From NCBI GenBank assembly GCA_963769435.1, contig CAVYLN010000002.1, positions 1 to 64,000 on the forward strand: a stretch of 64,000 bases of DNA. The letters are read 5' to 3'. A program made the translations under genes and the position numbers. Each line of letters opens with the position of its first letter. The first letter of the stretch is position 1. The notes beneath the pieces were generated by a model. The model searched no databases. It was given only the letters and a program-made list of their open reading frames with translations, and was not told where the DNA came from. Below, piece after piece: positions 1 through 10,070 of the stretch. The stretch comes from JADKAV01 sp963769435 (GTDB lineage Bacteria; Actinomycetota; Actinomycetes; S36-B12; UBA10799).

Positions 1-1298
1 AGTGCGTTGACGTTGCCCGAACCCTCCCAGATCGAGTTGACCGGAGCCTCCCGGTACCGCCAGCCGAGGCATACCCGTCTCCTCGACATACCCCACGCCA
101 CCGAGACATTCCATGGCCTCGAACGTGAGGCCCGGGGGTCCTCTTGCAGACGTAGTACTTGGACATCGGCAGGGCAATCCTTCGGAAGGCAGCCTGCTCG
201 CTGGATCCCGCCTCGGCCGCGTCGACCGCGTGCGCTAGGCGGATTCCCAGCCAGGTGGCGGCCTCGGCCTCCAGGGCCATGTCGGCGAGAACCTGGCGCA
301 TCAGTGGCTGATCGACCAGGGTCGCACCGAACGCCTCCCGGTGGGAGGTGTGCCAGATGGCCTCCGAGACGGCTTTGCGCATCAGTGCGGTGGAACCCAG
401 AACTGTGTCGAGCCGGGTCGCCGACACCATCTCGACGATCGTGCGCACGCCACGGCCCTCGTCACCGAGGCGCTGCGCCCAGGTGCCCTCGAACTCGATC
501 TCGCTGGAGGCGTTCGAGCGGTTGCCGAGTTTGTCCTTGAGCCGCTGGATCTCGAAGACGTTCCGGGATCCGTCCGGCAGTACCCGCGGGACGACGAAAC
601 AGGTCAGTCCTCCGGGGGCTTGCCCAGTACCAGGAAGATGTCGCTCATGGGCGCCGAGCAGAACCATTTGTGCCCCGTGAGCAGGTAGCCGTCGCCACTG
701 GGTGTGGCGGTGGTCGTGTTGGTACGCACGTCCGATCCACCCTGCTTCTCGGTCATGGCCATGCCTGCGATCAGTCCCCGCTTGGATACGGGGGCCCGAA
801 GGCCGAAGTCGTACTCGCGGCTGGCGAGCCCGTGTTCCCACTCGGCGGAGCGCAGCGGATCCACCCGCAGAGCCGGGATCGCGGCGTACGTCATGGAGAT
901 GGGACAACCGTGACCTGCCTCGGCCTGTGACCAGGTCATGAACCCTGCGGCCCGGTGTACGTGCGCGGCCTTGTCGTCCTTGCTCCAGGGCGCTGCGTGC
1001 AGTCCGTGGGAAACAGCGATGGTCATGGGCTCATACCACGCCGGGTGGAACTCGACCTCGTCGACTCGGTTGCCGTACCGGTCGTGTGTCCGCAGCACCG
1101 GCACATGATCGTTGGCCAGACGTCCCCAGTCGCGTGCCTGCTCCGAACCCGCCAGCGCTCCAGCAGCTCGACGAGTCCGGGCTCGTCGGGCTGACCCCCG
1201 AATGCAGCCACGGCCTCCCGAAGTGCGGTGTCGTCGGTGAAGGCGTTGTGGATCAGTGGCGGTGGCTGGTTGGTGACCTGGTGCGTACTCACGTTCAT
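1..1298 (-). CDS. aidB: AidB-like acyl-CoA dehydrogenase, partial and frameshifted
   Basis: The translation follows the AidB branch of the acyl-CoA dehydrogenase family closely: an N-terminal THQVTNQPPPL stretch, FHPAWYEPM, PISMTYA, MTEKQGGSDVRTNT (flavin/substrate region) and, further on, RLKDKLGNRSNAS, GGVGYVEETGMPRLY and PVNSIWEGSGN. AidB is a flavoprotein that binds DNA and is induced by alkylation stress; its physiological substrate is unsettled. The ATG at 1298 gives the expected N-terminus. The reading frame breaks at least four times (near 1150, 606, 135 and 58), each repaired by one base, and the last codons lie beyond the left edge. Because conservation continues across every break, I regard the breaks as probable sequence errors. 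Family assignment is firm; whether the gene is intact is not. Confidence 0.85.
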
Positions 1299-1362
1299 AC
1301 GGTAATCCCGTACACCGCTCGCAATACCCGAAAGATGGCGAAATCGGGCAGACTCGGCGGAT

Positions 1363-2659
1363 GTGGACCTGAGCGATGGCGAACTGCTCGAACTTCTCGG
1401 GAGGTGGTTGCCACAGCGGCGCTGGTTCGCTGCCAAGGGGTTCGCGATCGACGACTTTCGGGTGCTGTCCCGGTGGCCCATTCCTGGGGTTGCGCGGCAC
1501 CCATCACGTTGTGGTGGAGTCAGTCGTCCGCGGGCATCTGGCAGGTCTACCAGACGCCGATCGCACTGCGGGAAGGTCCGCCGGAGGCCGTCGTGGGAGC
1601 CCGAGCGGGTACCGCGATCGATGCCCTGCATGACGCGCAGGTGGTCGCAGCGATCCTCAGGGTCACGGGCGCGACCCCGAGTCTGGACCCCATAGAGACG
1701 CCGTTGCATCCGCAGACGCAGTGGCCCAGGCCACCACCGGTCGATGGGAAACACCGTGTTCTCACCGTTGAACAGAGCAACACCTCAGTGGTGATCGGCG
1801 ACAAGGCGCTCGTGAAGTTCTTCCGGATTCTCGTTCCTGGGATCAATCCCGACGTCGAGGTGCACGCGGCATTGGCAGCAATGGGGAGTGCCGGAGTCGC
1901 TGAGATCCTGGGATGGATCAACGGTGGCTGGCCAGACCCGTCAGGGCAGGCGGTCCATGGCCACCTGGCCATGATCAGTGAGTTCTTCCCCGACGCTGTG
2001 GACGGTTGGGCCCTTGCAGGACACCATTCGCGGCAGGCGCTGGAGTTCGCCCCAGAGGCCGAGTCGCTCGGTCTGGCGACGGCCCTGGTGCACGATGAAC
2101 TCGCGGCCGCATTTCCCACTGTGTCCCTGGGACGCGCTGAAGTGGATGAACTGGCCGACCGCCTTCAACGCCGACTGCGCATTGCCGGAGAAGTCGTCGC
2201 GGAGTCGGCTGCGCTACTGCCGCGACTTCACGAACGCATCGAGCGCATCCGAGAGATCCGCAGGTGACCGTGCAGCGGGTGCACGGGGATCTCCATCTCG
2301 GTCAGGTGCTCCGTACCGCCGGTGGGTGGCGAATCCTGGACTTCGAGGGCGAGCCGGGCGCCGATCTGGCATCGCGTCGCGTCCTGGATCATCGCTGCCG
2401 TGATGTCGCCGGCATGATGCGATCGTTCGCGTACGCCGCGTGGCACTTCGATGGAGACCGTCTGCGCGCGGACCTCGACAGCGAAGCTGCGACGCCTTTT
2501 GGTCCGGCTACTTCAAGTGCACGGCAGCGACCCCGCCGACGGGCCCCTTCTGCAGGCATACCTGATCGACAAGGCCGCCTACGAGGCCGTGTTGAGTACC
2601 GCAACCGTCCCGACTGGCTGGAGATCCCGCTGGCAGGACTGCGGGAGCTGGCCCGCTGA
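1363..2659 (+). CDS. mak: maltokinase, multiply frameshifted
   Basis: The pieces assemble into an actinobacterial maltokinase (maltose + ATP to maltose 1-phosphate), the enzyme that feeds GlgE alpha-glucan synthesis from trehalose. Visible parts are the N-cap (LLELLGRWLPQRRWFAAKG), the kinase N-lobe (KALVKFFRILVPGINPDVEV), and the catalytic loop and metal site VHGDLHLGQVL followed by ILDFEGEPGADLASRR and DVAGM, which is the eukaryotic-like kinase fold of the family. The GTG at 1363 gives the normal N-terminus. The frame changes near 1490, 1540, 2265, 2390, 2500 and 2600, so at least five single-base disruptions occur. treS and glgE are not in the window. It converges on the aldo/keto reductase. 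The assignment rests mainly on the HGD and DFEGEP motifs and the N-cap. Confidence 0.85.
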
Positions 2660-2696
2660 TTCTGGTGTCACGCGGCGGTTGAGGGTGAAGGGTCCG

Positions 2697-3675
2697 TCAG
2701 GCCCGCTGGTTCCACCCGAACTCCGGGTAGGACATCGCTGGTGCCGAGACCTCACTGAGTGCCTGTGCGATCTGCGCGGGATGTGGAGTTCCTCACTGGC
2801 CAGGGCCGTGCGTAGCTGGGCCGCGGTCCGGGTGCCGACCAGCGCCGCGGTCACACCAGGCTGGTCGCGGACCCAGGCGAGCGCGACCTCCGTTGGACTG
2901 ACCCCGAGGCCCTCGGCCGCGGTAGCCGTGGCGTCTGCGATCCGCCGTGCGCCCTCGGTCAGGTACGGCTGGACGAAACTCGCGAACACGGGGTTGCCCG
3001 CGCGGGAGTCCGCAGGGATGCCCGAGCGGTATTTGCCCGACAGAACGCCGCGGCCCAGCGCCGACCAGGCGATCAGTCCCATGCCGTGGGCCGCAGGGCC
3101 GGCAAGACCTCCCGCTCGATCCCGCGCTGCAGCAAGGAGTACTCCATCTGCGAACAGACCGGGATCGTGCGTCCGGCGGCGCGCTGCCATGTGGCGACCT
3201 GGGAGGTCTGCCAACCGGCGTAGTTGCTGATCCCCACGTAGCGCACCTTGCCCGAGGAGACGGCGATGTCCACGGCGCTCAGCGTCTCCTCGATGGGGGT
3301 TAGTGGGTCCCAGGCGTGCAACTGCCACAAGTCGATGTGGTCGACCCCGAGGCGGCGCAACGACCCATTGAGGCTGTTGAGCAGATGGGTGCGGGAGGCG
3401 TCGAACCTGCGCTCGCTGTTGGGCCGGGACACCGCTTTGGTCGCGATGACGACCGCATCGCGGCGATCGCTGTCCACGAGCAGACGCCCCAGGATCTTCT
3501 CCGACTCGCCCTCGGCATAGACATCCGCGGTGTCCACCAGCGTGCCGCCGGCGCCCAGGAACATGTCGAGCAGTTCGGCGGCCTCGTGCTCGTCGGTGTC
3601 CCGGCCCCAGGTCATCGTCCCCAGGGCGATCCGGCTCACCCGCAGCCCGCTCCTGCCGACCGATCGCATCTCCAC
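2697..3675 (-). CDS. aldo/keto reductase, frameshifted
   Basis: An NAD(P)H-dependent aldo/keto reductase of about 325 residues, cytosolic, substrate unknown. The catalytic tetrad of the family is visible: Asp in LVDTADVY, Tyr in DVYAEGESE, Lys in VIATKAV and His in LWQLHAWD. The C-terminal half (GLIAWSALGRGVLSGKY, then ALAWVRDQPGVTAALVGTRT) contains the NADP-phosphate binding segment. Two single-base frameshifts, near 3090 and 2780, separate the pieces; read through, the protein ends SYPEFGWNQRA. A GTG at 3675 is preferred over the ATG at 3669 because a TAGCGT box ends six bases before it. It is divergent from the LLM oxidoreductase gene and convergent with maltokinase. Confidence 0.85.
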
Positions 3676-3681
3676 GAGCAA

Positions 3682-3687
3682 ACGCTA
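3682..3687 (-). promoter_or_regulatory. -10 box TAGCGT, leaderless type
   Basis: TAGCGT on the minus strand ends six bases before the GTG start of the aldo/keto reductase. A transcript from this box would begin at or next to the start codon. Confidence 0.5.
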
Positions 3688-3802
3688 TCTGAGACTGGCC
3701 TGCGCGGGCCTGACAAACGCGTCGGGGCTGGCGGTGCCCACCCATCGCTCCGGGGAGTGGAGGGCTGGGCGCCAGGGGTTGTGCCCACGCCGACGGGCGG
3801 GC

Positions 3803-3808
3803 TAGGCT
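3803..3808 (+). promoter_or_regulatory. -10 box TAGGCT, leaderless type
   Basis: TAGGCT lies seven bases before the ATG of the LLM oxidoreductase gene, with no ribosome binding site between them. Confidence 0.55.
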
Positions 3809-3815
3809 GCCGGGC

Positions 3816-4862
3816 ATGCGACTTGGAGTGAACCTCGGATACTGGGGCGCCGGGAACGACGCCGACAACCTCACCCTGGCCCGTGAGGCCGACCGACTGG
3901 GTTACGCGGTGGCCTGGGCTGCTGAGGCCTACGGATCGGATGCCGCCACGGTGCTCGCCTGGGTCGCCGCGCAGACCGAGCAGATCGACATCGGAAGTGC
4001 CATCTTCCAGATTCCCGGGCGAACGCCGGCGAACTGCGCGATGACCGCGGCCACCCTCGACGCCCTGTCCGGGGGACGCTTCCGTCTCGGCCTCGGTGTG
4101 TCCGGTCCGCAGGTGTCAGAGGGCTGGCACGGGGTCAAGTTCGACAAGCCCCTGGCACGCACCCGGGAGTACACCGACATCGTCCGTAAAGCGCTTCGCC
4201 GCGAGCGCCTGCAGTACGACGGTGAGTTCTTCACACTTCCGCTGCCGGACGGACCGGGCAAGGCGTTGACGCTCACCGTGCACCCCGTGCGCGACCAGAT
4301 CCCCATGTACCTCGCCGCGATCGGCCCGAAGAACCTGGAACTGACGGGCGAACTGTTCGACGGCTGGCTGGCGATCTTCTTCGCCCCCGAGTTCGCGGGG
4401 GAGTTGCTGTCCAGCATCGAGACCGGCCGCCAGAAGGTGGGCAAGACCCTCGATGGTTTCGACGTCGTCCCGACAGTGCCGGTGGTTTTCGGCGACGACC
4501 TCGAGACCTGCGCCATGCCGGTCCGCGCCTACTCCGCGCTGTACATCGGCGGAATGGGCAGCCGGGAGAAGAACTTCTACAACCGCTTGGCCTCCCGCAT
4601 GGGGTACGAAGAAGCCGCCATCGACATCCAGAACAAGTACTTGTCCAAAGACCAGGTGGGTGCGATGGCCGCGGTCCCGCTCGACTTCATCGACAAGACC
4701 TCGCTGATCGGCCCCCCTGACCGGGTCCGCGATCGTCTCCACGCCTACGCGGACGCCGGTGTGACGACGCTGACCGTTGCGACTTACGCGGGCAGCCTGG
4801 AAGAGCGGCTCCAGACACTGCGCACGATGGTCGAGGTTGTGGAATCTGCCGGACTGGCGTGA
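3816..4862 (+). CDS. LLM-class F420-dependent oxidoreductase
   Basis: A 348-residue luciferase-like monooxygenase-fold protein of the coenzyme-F420-dependent group (Rv3520c-like). Such TIM-barrel enzymes pass a hydride between F420H2 and an unknown substrate in the cytosol. Seen in the sequence: the N-terminal MRLGVNLGYWG strand, the TLDALSGGRFRLGLGVSGPQVSEGWHG segment that shapes the cofactor site, and VHPVRDQIPMYLAAIGPKN. The frame is intact. Its stop overlaps the uppP start by one base (TGATG), so the two are probably co-translated; this pair heads a conserved actinobacterial neighbourhood that continues to mshC. F420 use is inferred from family similarity only. Confidence 0.88.
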   Translation: MRLGVNLGYWGAGNDADNLTLAREADRLGYAVAWAAEAYGSDAATVLAWVAAQTEQIDIGSAIFQIPGRTPANCAMTAATLDALSGGRFRLGLGVSGPQVSEGWHGVKFDKPLARTREYTDIVRKALRRERLQYDGEFFTLPLPDGPGKALTLTVHPVRDQIPMYLAAIGPKNLELTGELFDGWLAIFFAPEFAGELLSSIETGRQKVGKTLDGFDVVPTVPVVFGDDLETCAMPVRAYSALYIGGMGSREKNFYNRLASRMGYEEAAIDIQNKYLSKDQVGAMAAVPLDFIDKTSLIGPPDRVRDRLHAYADAGVTTLTVATYAGSLEERLQTLRTMVEVVESAGLA

Positions 4863-5693
4863 TGCACGACCCGATCACCTACTTCCAGGCGCTCATCCTG
4901 GGCATCGTGCAAGGCCTCACCGAGTTCCTGCCCGTCTCCTCGAGTGCCCATCTGCTCATCGTGAGCACGTTCGCCGGCTGGGACGACCCCGGCGCAGCAT
5001 TCACCGCGGTCACGCAGATCGGTACCGAGACAGCCGTCTTGATCTACTTCCGGCACGACATCTGGCGCATTCTCAGCACGTGGACCCGGTCGCTGTACAC
5101 CCCGGAGCTCCGCGCCAGTATCGATGCCCGCATGGGCTGGTACGTGATCTTCGGCACGCTGCCGATCGGGTTCTTCGGGTTTGTCTTCAGCAGCCAGATC
5201 GAGACCGCTGCCCGCAACCTGTGGCTCGTGGCAACGGTCTTGATCGTGTTCGGCCTGGTGCTCGGCGCGGCCGACCGCTGGGGCCCGCAGACGAAGACCC
5301 TCGACGATCTCAATATCAAGACCGGACTGGTCTTCGGCTTCGGTCAGGCCTTGGCCTTGATCCCCGGGGTCTCGCGGTCCGGAGCGACGATCAGCACGGG
5401 GCGATTCATGGGATTCGACCGGCCCGCGGCCACCCGCTACGCCTTCCTGCTGGCGATCCCGGCGGTGCTGGTCTCCGGGGTGTACGAGGCGCTGAAGATC
5501 GGCGACGACAAGAACGCCTCCTGGGGGCCGACGATTCTGGCCACTGTCATCGCGTTCTTCGTCGGATACGCCGTGATCGCATGGCTGATCCGGTACGTGT
5601 CACACGGCTCGTTCCTGCCGTTCGTGATCTACCGGGTCGGCTCTGGGCTTGTTCCTCTTCGCGATGCTCGGCACCGGTGCCATCACGGCCTAG
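4862..5693 (+). CDS. uppP: undecaprenyl-diphosphatase, frameshifted near the end
   Basis: Integral membrane phosphatase of the BacA/UppP family, converting undecaprenyl diphosphate to the monophosphate that carries peptidoglycan and other envelope precursors. The two family signatures are present: GLTEFLPVSSSAHLLI near residues 18-33 and PGVSRSGATIS near 170-180, together with about eight hydrophobic segments. The ATG at 4862 overlaps the upstream TGA. One base near 5641 throws the last 17 codons out of frame; corrected, the C-terminus is the hydrophobic LGLFLFAMLGTGAITA and stops at 5693. It is convergent with corA. Assignment is secure. Confidence 0.93.
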
Positions 5694-5721
5694 AGGGAAC
5701 GCCGCTCGGCGCCAAGCGCGC

Positions 5722-6738
5722 TCACAGCCACCCGGAGCGTTTGAACCCGCGGTAGAGGGAGAAACAGATGCCACCCATCAACGCCAGCACGAGGACGATA
5801 TCCGTAGCGCCACCGTAGTTCCGGCATCCATTCGAAGTTCATGCCATAGATTCCGGCGATCATCGTCGGCACCGCTGCGATCGCGACGTAGGCACTGATC
5901 CGGCGCATGTCGTTGTTCTGCTGCAAGTCCTGCCGGGAGGTTGCGGCCATGAGCAGGGTCATCAGGAGTTGGTCGTTGGTCTCGGCCTGATCAGCGACGC
6001 GCAGAACGTGATCTCCGAGGTCTCGGAAGAACGATTCCAACTCGCCGGGGATCCCGCGCACCTCGTCGCGGACCAACTGGTGCGCGATGGACACAAGCGG
6101 ACTCACAGCCCGTCGCATCTCGAGGTTCTCGCGCTTGATCCGGTAGATCATCTCCGCATCGTTGGTGCGCTCGGGGGAGAACACGGACTCCTCGAGTTCC
6201 TCGATATCCCTGTTGATCTCTTCGGCGACGCTCAAGTATCCGTCCACCGTGGCGTCCATGATTGCGTGTGCCACCGCGGTCGGTCCGTGGGACAGGAAGT
6301 CGGGGTTCGCTTCCAGACGTCGGCGGATGCGGGTGATGTCCCCGAGCGGGCCGTACCGCACGGTGATCACGAAGTGCTCCCCGAGGAAGATCGAGATCTG
6401 TCCGGTCTCCACGTCCGAGGTCTTCTCGTAGTAGGAGAGGATCTTCATGATGACCAGGGCCGCATCGGTCGCCGAGTTCGACCTTCGGCCGCTGGCGGTG
6501 ATTGGCGGCGTCCTCCACCTGCAACTGATCGAGGTCGAACACCGACTGCACCAGATGACAGTTCGGCACGAGAGGGCTCGAACAGACCGATCCAGACGAA
6601 CTGGCCGGGTTCTTCGCGGGCTTTCTGGTACAGATCGGCCAAACCTTGACGCAGCGCTGCGGCATCCCCGGGGATCTCACCGGACACCTGTGCCACCTGG
6701 TCCCCATCGACCAGTTGGCCCCCGCGATACACGCCCAT
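5722..6738 (-). CDS. corA: CorA-family Mg2+/Co2+ transporter, frameshifted
   Basis: Pentameric divalent-metal channel of the inner membrane. The soluble N-domain (DLYQKAREEPGQFVWIGLFEPS, then VEDAANHRQRPKVELGD and ISIFLGEHFVITVRYG), the long coiled stalk helices rich in Glu/Arg (IEELEESVFSPERTNDAEM) and the pore signature YGMNFEWMPEL before the second transmembrane helix are all visible. After the signature a one-base shift near 5805 displaces the last helix, which in the corrected frame reads LALMGGICFSLYRGFKRSGWL with stop at 5722. Two more shifts lie near 6560 and 6465. The start is the ATG at 6738. GMN establishes the family; ion preference is not determined. Confidence 0.9.
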
Positions 6739-6778
6739 GCCACGGATCACGTTCGCAGTGTGCCCTACGCCGCCTATT

Positions 6779-7446
6779 GTGAGCGACGTGACCACGATTC
6801 TGCTCATCCGGCATGGCCGTTCGGTGGCCAATGTCGAGGGCGTCCTCGCAGGCCGCAGTGATAGTCCGCTGGACGACACTGGTCGAGATCAGGCCCTGGA
6901 CCTGGGCAGCAGGCTGGGCGACGTGCCGCTCGACGCGCTGGTGTCCAGCCCGCAGCTGCGCGCGCGGCAGACCGCCGACCTGGTGGTCGGGGGGCGAGCA
7001 CAGGCCACAGTGGACGAAGCCTTCGCGGAATGCGACTACGGCGACTGGAGTGGCGCGGCCCTCAGCGAGCTGGCGACTGAACCGGCGTGGGAGACCGTCC
7101 AGTGGCTGCCGTCGGCGGCTCAGTTCCCGCAGGGCGAGACGATGGCACAGATGGCGCACCGGGCCACCCACGGGATTCAGCGCCTCGTCCGCTCGCATCC
7201 CGAAGCGCGTCGTGTGGGTGGTCAGCCATGGCGACGTGATCAAGGCGATCCTCGCGGACGCCCTGGGTCTGCATCTCGACCATTTCCAGCGCATCGTCGT
7301 CGACACGGCCTCGCTCAGCGTGGTGCACTACACGCCCCGATCGGCCTTTCGTCGAACGGATCAATGACACCGGGACGATTCGCCTAGCGCGTAAACCCGA
7401 CGACAAAGGCTCCGACGCGGTCGTGGGCGGCCGGACTTCGCAGTAG
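6779..7446 (+). CDS. histidine phosphatase family protein (MSMEG_4193-like), frameshifted
   Basis: Phosphoglycerate-mutase-like phosphatase. The phosphohistidine motif LIRHGRSVANVEG sits at residues 9-21, the acidic catalytic region includes FAECDYGDWSG, and the second catalytic His is in VVWVVSHGDVIKAIL, which is reached after a one-base shift near 7203. A second shift near 7350 restores VERINDTGTIRLA and runs to a TAG at 7446. The GTG at 6779 gives the usual short N-terminus (SDVTTILLIRHG). The protein always sits next to DUF3090 and the SCO1664-type gene in actinobacteria, as here. Substrate unknown; it is not glycolytic mutase by context. Confidence 0.87.
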
Positions 7447-7449
7447 GGT
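7444..7449 (+). promoter_or_regulatory. -10 box TAGGGT containing the upstream stop codon
   Basis: TAGGGT ends seven bases before the DUF3090 GTG start. Its first three bases are the stop codon of the histidine phosphatase gene. Confidence 0.5.
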
Positions 7450-7456
7450 CGAGCCC

Positions 7457-8015
7457 GTGGCCCGCCGGATTTTGACCTTCTCGCACCCCAGCGATTCGTC
7501 GTCGGTACGGTCGGCGAGCCCGGCGACAGGACGTTCTTCCTGCAGGTCGAGTGACCCCGATCCGGTCCGCGTGGTGTGCGAGAAGGAACAGGCCGTCCGT
7601 GCTGGCGGAGAAGGTCATCGAGTTGCTCGATCAGGTGCGCCGCTGCCGGGGTGGAGGTCCCGAGGACGTCGACGAGGACCTCATCGACACCGACGCCGCT
7701 CGACTCAGCCGATCGAGCCGGAGTTCCGGGTGGTCGTCCATGGGGATCGGCTGGGACCCCACCGACGAGTCCGTGATCATCGAGGCCCACGGCGAGTCGG
7801 ACAGCGACGATGTCCCGGACATCGGCGACGACGTGGATCCGGACCCGACACGCTGACGGGTGCGGATGACCCCGCTGGACGCGCTGGCCTTCTCCGTGCG
7901 GGCCAGTCGGGTGGTCGCCGCCGGCCGGCCGCAGTGCCCGTTCTGTCACCTGCCGATCGATCCCGACGGACACATCTGCCCGCGCGCCAATGGATATCGC
8001 CGCCACGTGACATGA
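7457..8015 (+). CDS. DUF3090 family protein, multiply frameshifted
   Basis: Function unknown; a small soluble actinobacterial family. Recognised from the start MARRILTF, the segment RFVVGTVGEPGDRTFFLQV, the stretch VLAEKVIELLDQVR, PIEPEFRVV with GIGWDPTDESVIIEAHG, and the C-terminal zinc-knuckle-like CPFCHLPIDPDGHICPR. These pieces fall in different frames, with shifts near 7490, 7552, 7600, 7705, 7735 and 7850, making it one of the most damaged genes in the window. The stop TGA at 8013-8015 overlaps the next start (ATGA), consistent with co-translation with the SCO1664-type gene. C-x2-C followed by H-x-C suggests metal binding; I infer this only. Confidence 0.82.
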
Positions 8016-8763
8016 CTGAGGGGCTGCTGCCTGGAGCGGCGGTCTACACGTCCTCGGCAGGTTGCCGGACTCGTCGAACAATGCACTTCTGTGCAGCATC
8101 GCGACCCCGGACGGTCCTGCGAGGGTCGTCTACAAGCCACAGGCGGGGGAGCGACCCCTGTGGGACTTCCCGGCTGGGACGTTGAGCCGCAGAGAGGCAG
8201 CCGCGGCCGATCTCGACGAGCTGCTCGGATGGGGGCTGGTACCCGACACCGCGTGGCGCGATGACGGCCCGGCGGGTCCGGGGATCGTGCAACGGTGGGT
8301 GGACGGCGACATGGACCTCGGGATCTTTCCGCCCGGGCAGGTACCTGCAGGTTGGGTGCCGGTGGTCGATGCGGAGACCCCCGACGGCCCGGTCGTGGTC
8401 GCCCACCGCGACGACGAGCAGACCCTGCGGATGATCGTCTTCGACGTGATCGCGAACAACGCGGACCGCAAGGGCGGCCACCTGTTGCGGGATGCGACAG
8501 GCCTGTTCGGCATCGACCACGGAGTGACGTTCCACGAGGAGCCGAAACTGCGCACGGTGCTCTGGGGCAAGGCCGGCTCGCCGGTCCCGGTTGATCTGCT
8601 GGAGGCCGTGGAAACCGTGCTCCCGGAGTTCGACCGGCTGGGACGCTGGCTGACTGACACTGAGGTGACGGCGGCCCGCCATCGCGCGCGCGCCCTTCTC
8701 GATGCGGGGGACTTCCCGCTGCCCGCCGGGCAGTGGCCAGCTCTTCCCTGGCCGCTGATCTGA
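8012..8763 (+). CDS. SCO1664 family protein (PI3/4-kinase-like fold)
   Basis: A conserved actinobacterial protein related to the phosphatidylinositol 3/4-kinase-like fold; its reaction is unknown. VVYKPQAGERPLWDFP with RREAAA resembles a nucleotide-binding lobe, and FDVIANNADRKGGHLL followed by GIDHGVTFHEE resembles a kinase catalytic loop (D..xxN) and metal-binding D. The ATG at 8012 overlaps the DUF3090 stop; one frameshift near 8035 separates the first eight or so codons from the rest. Co-occurrence with DUF3090 and mshC is the family's usual setting. The kinase-like reading is by motif only. Confidence 0.85.
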
Positions 8764-8815
8764 GGGGCGGTCACGCGGACAAACGGCCACCGGTCGCGCC
8801 TCGGTGGTGCCCCAT

Positions 8816-8821
8816 TAGGCT
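8816..8821 (+). promoter_or_regulatory. -10 box TAGGCT before mshC
   Basis: TAGGCT ends six bases before the second of two tandem GTG codons (8825, 8828), which favours GTG 8828 as the mshC start of a leaderless message. Confidence 0.5.
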
Positions 8822-8827
8822 GACGTG

Positions 8828-10049
8828 GTGCGTTCTTGGCCCGCTGAAGCGATCCCTCCGTTGCCCCCGCTTCACGCCGATCTGACGGCCTTCGACACGG
8901 CCACCGCCGCAGTCAAGCCCCTGTCACCCGGGCCGGAGGCGCGCATGTACGTGTGCGGCATAACCCCGTACGACGCGACACATATCGGCCACGCCGCAAC
9001 CTACGTCCTCTTCGACACGATCCACCGGTTCTGGCTGGCCACCGGACGGACTGTGCAGTACGTGCAGAACGTCACGGACGTCGACGATCCGCTGCTGGAG
9101 CGTGCCGCCAGGGACGGCGTCGACTGGCGGCAACTCGCGGAGTTCGAGATCCAGCGGTTCCGCGACGACATGGTGGCCCTGCGGGTGCTCCCGCCCACCC
9201 ATCTGGTCGGGGCCGTCGAGACGGTCGATCTGGCCGCGCAGAGGGTCGCGGAACTGCGCGACGCCGGCGCGGCGTATCTGGTGGACGAGGATCTGTACTT
9301 CTCCGTGAGCTCGGCCGCCCGGTTCGGAAGTGTCAGCCACCTGTCCGACCCAGACATGCTCGAGAAGTCACGCGCACGCGGCGGCGATCCGCAGCGTGCG
9401 GGCAAGCGCAACCCGCTGGATCCACTGCTGTGGCAGGCTCCACGGGTCGGCGAGCCGTCGTGGGACAGCGAGCTCGGACCCGGTCGCCCCGGATGGCACA
9501 TCGAGTGCGCCTCCATCGCACTCGACCTGCTGGGACCGGGTTTCGACGTGCAGGGAGGTGGCCGGGACCTGGTGTTCCCGCACCACGAGATGAGTGCGGC
9601 CGAGGGTGAGGTCCTGGAGGGTTGGCCCTTCGCACGCGCCTACGTGCATGCCCCGATGGTGTCGTACGAGGGCGCCAAGATGAGCAAGTCGCTGGGCAAT
9701 CTCGTGTTCGTCTCGCGGTTGCGCGAGGCCGGAGCGAACCCATGGCGATCCGGCTGGCGATCCTGGCCCAGTCCTACCGGGAGGACTGGGCGTGGTCAGC
9801 GCAGTTGCTCGACGAGGCCACCGCCCGGCTGCAGCGCTGGCGAACCGCGTTGTCGCGGCCGACCGGGCCCGATGCGGGTAGAGCCGTCGATCGAACTGGT
9901 CCGAGGCTCTCGCCGACGACCTCGACACCGTTCGAGCACTCACGATCGTCGACGGTTGGGCCAGGGAACAGGAACTGCGCGGCGGTGACGACCCCGGCGG
10001 GCCGGGGTTGATGTCGCGGGCCATCGACGCACTGCTCGGCGTGGTCTGA
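8828..10049 (+). CDS. mshC: L-cysteine:1D-myo-inositol 2-amino-2-deoxy-alpha-D-glucopyranoside ligase, frameshifted
   Basis: ATP-dependent ligase of mycothiol synthesis, joining cysteine to GlcN-inositol; cytosolic and related to class I cysteinyl-tRNA synthetase. The HIGH-type motif appears as TPYDATHIGHA, the KMSKS motif as AKMSKSLGN, and the zinc-ligand residues as Cys in VCGITPYD, Cys in HIECAS and His in PHHEMSAAE. It opens MRSWPAEAIPPLPP, typical of MshC and unlike CysS. Frameshifts near 9740 and 9890 displace the C-terminal third, which corrected reads ALADDLDTVRALTIVDGW and stops at 10049. The family gives a firm call of MshC and shows that the organism makes mycothiol. Convergent with gnd. 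Confidence 0.93.
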
Positions 10050-10070
10050 GTCGGCGCGGCTGCCCGGCTG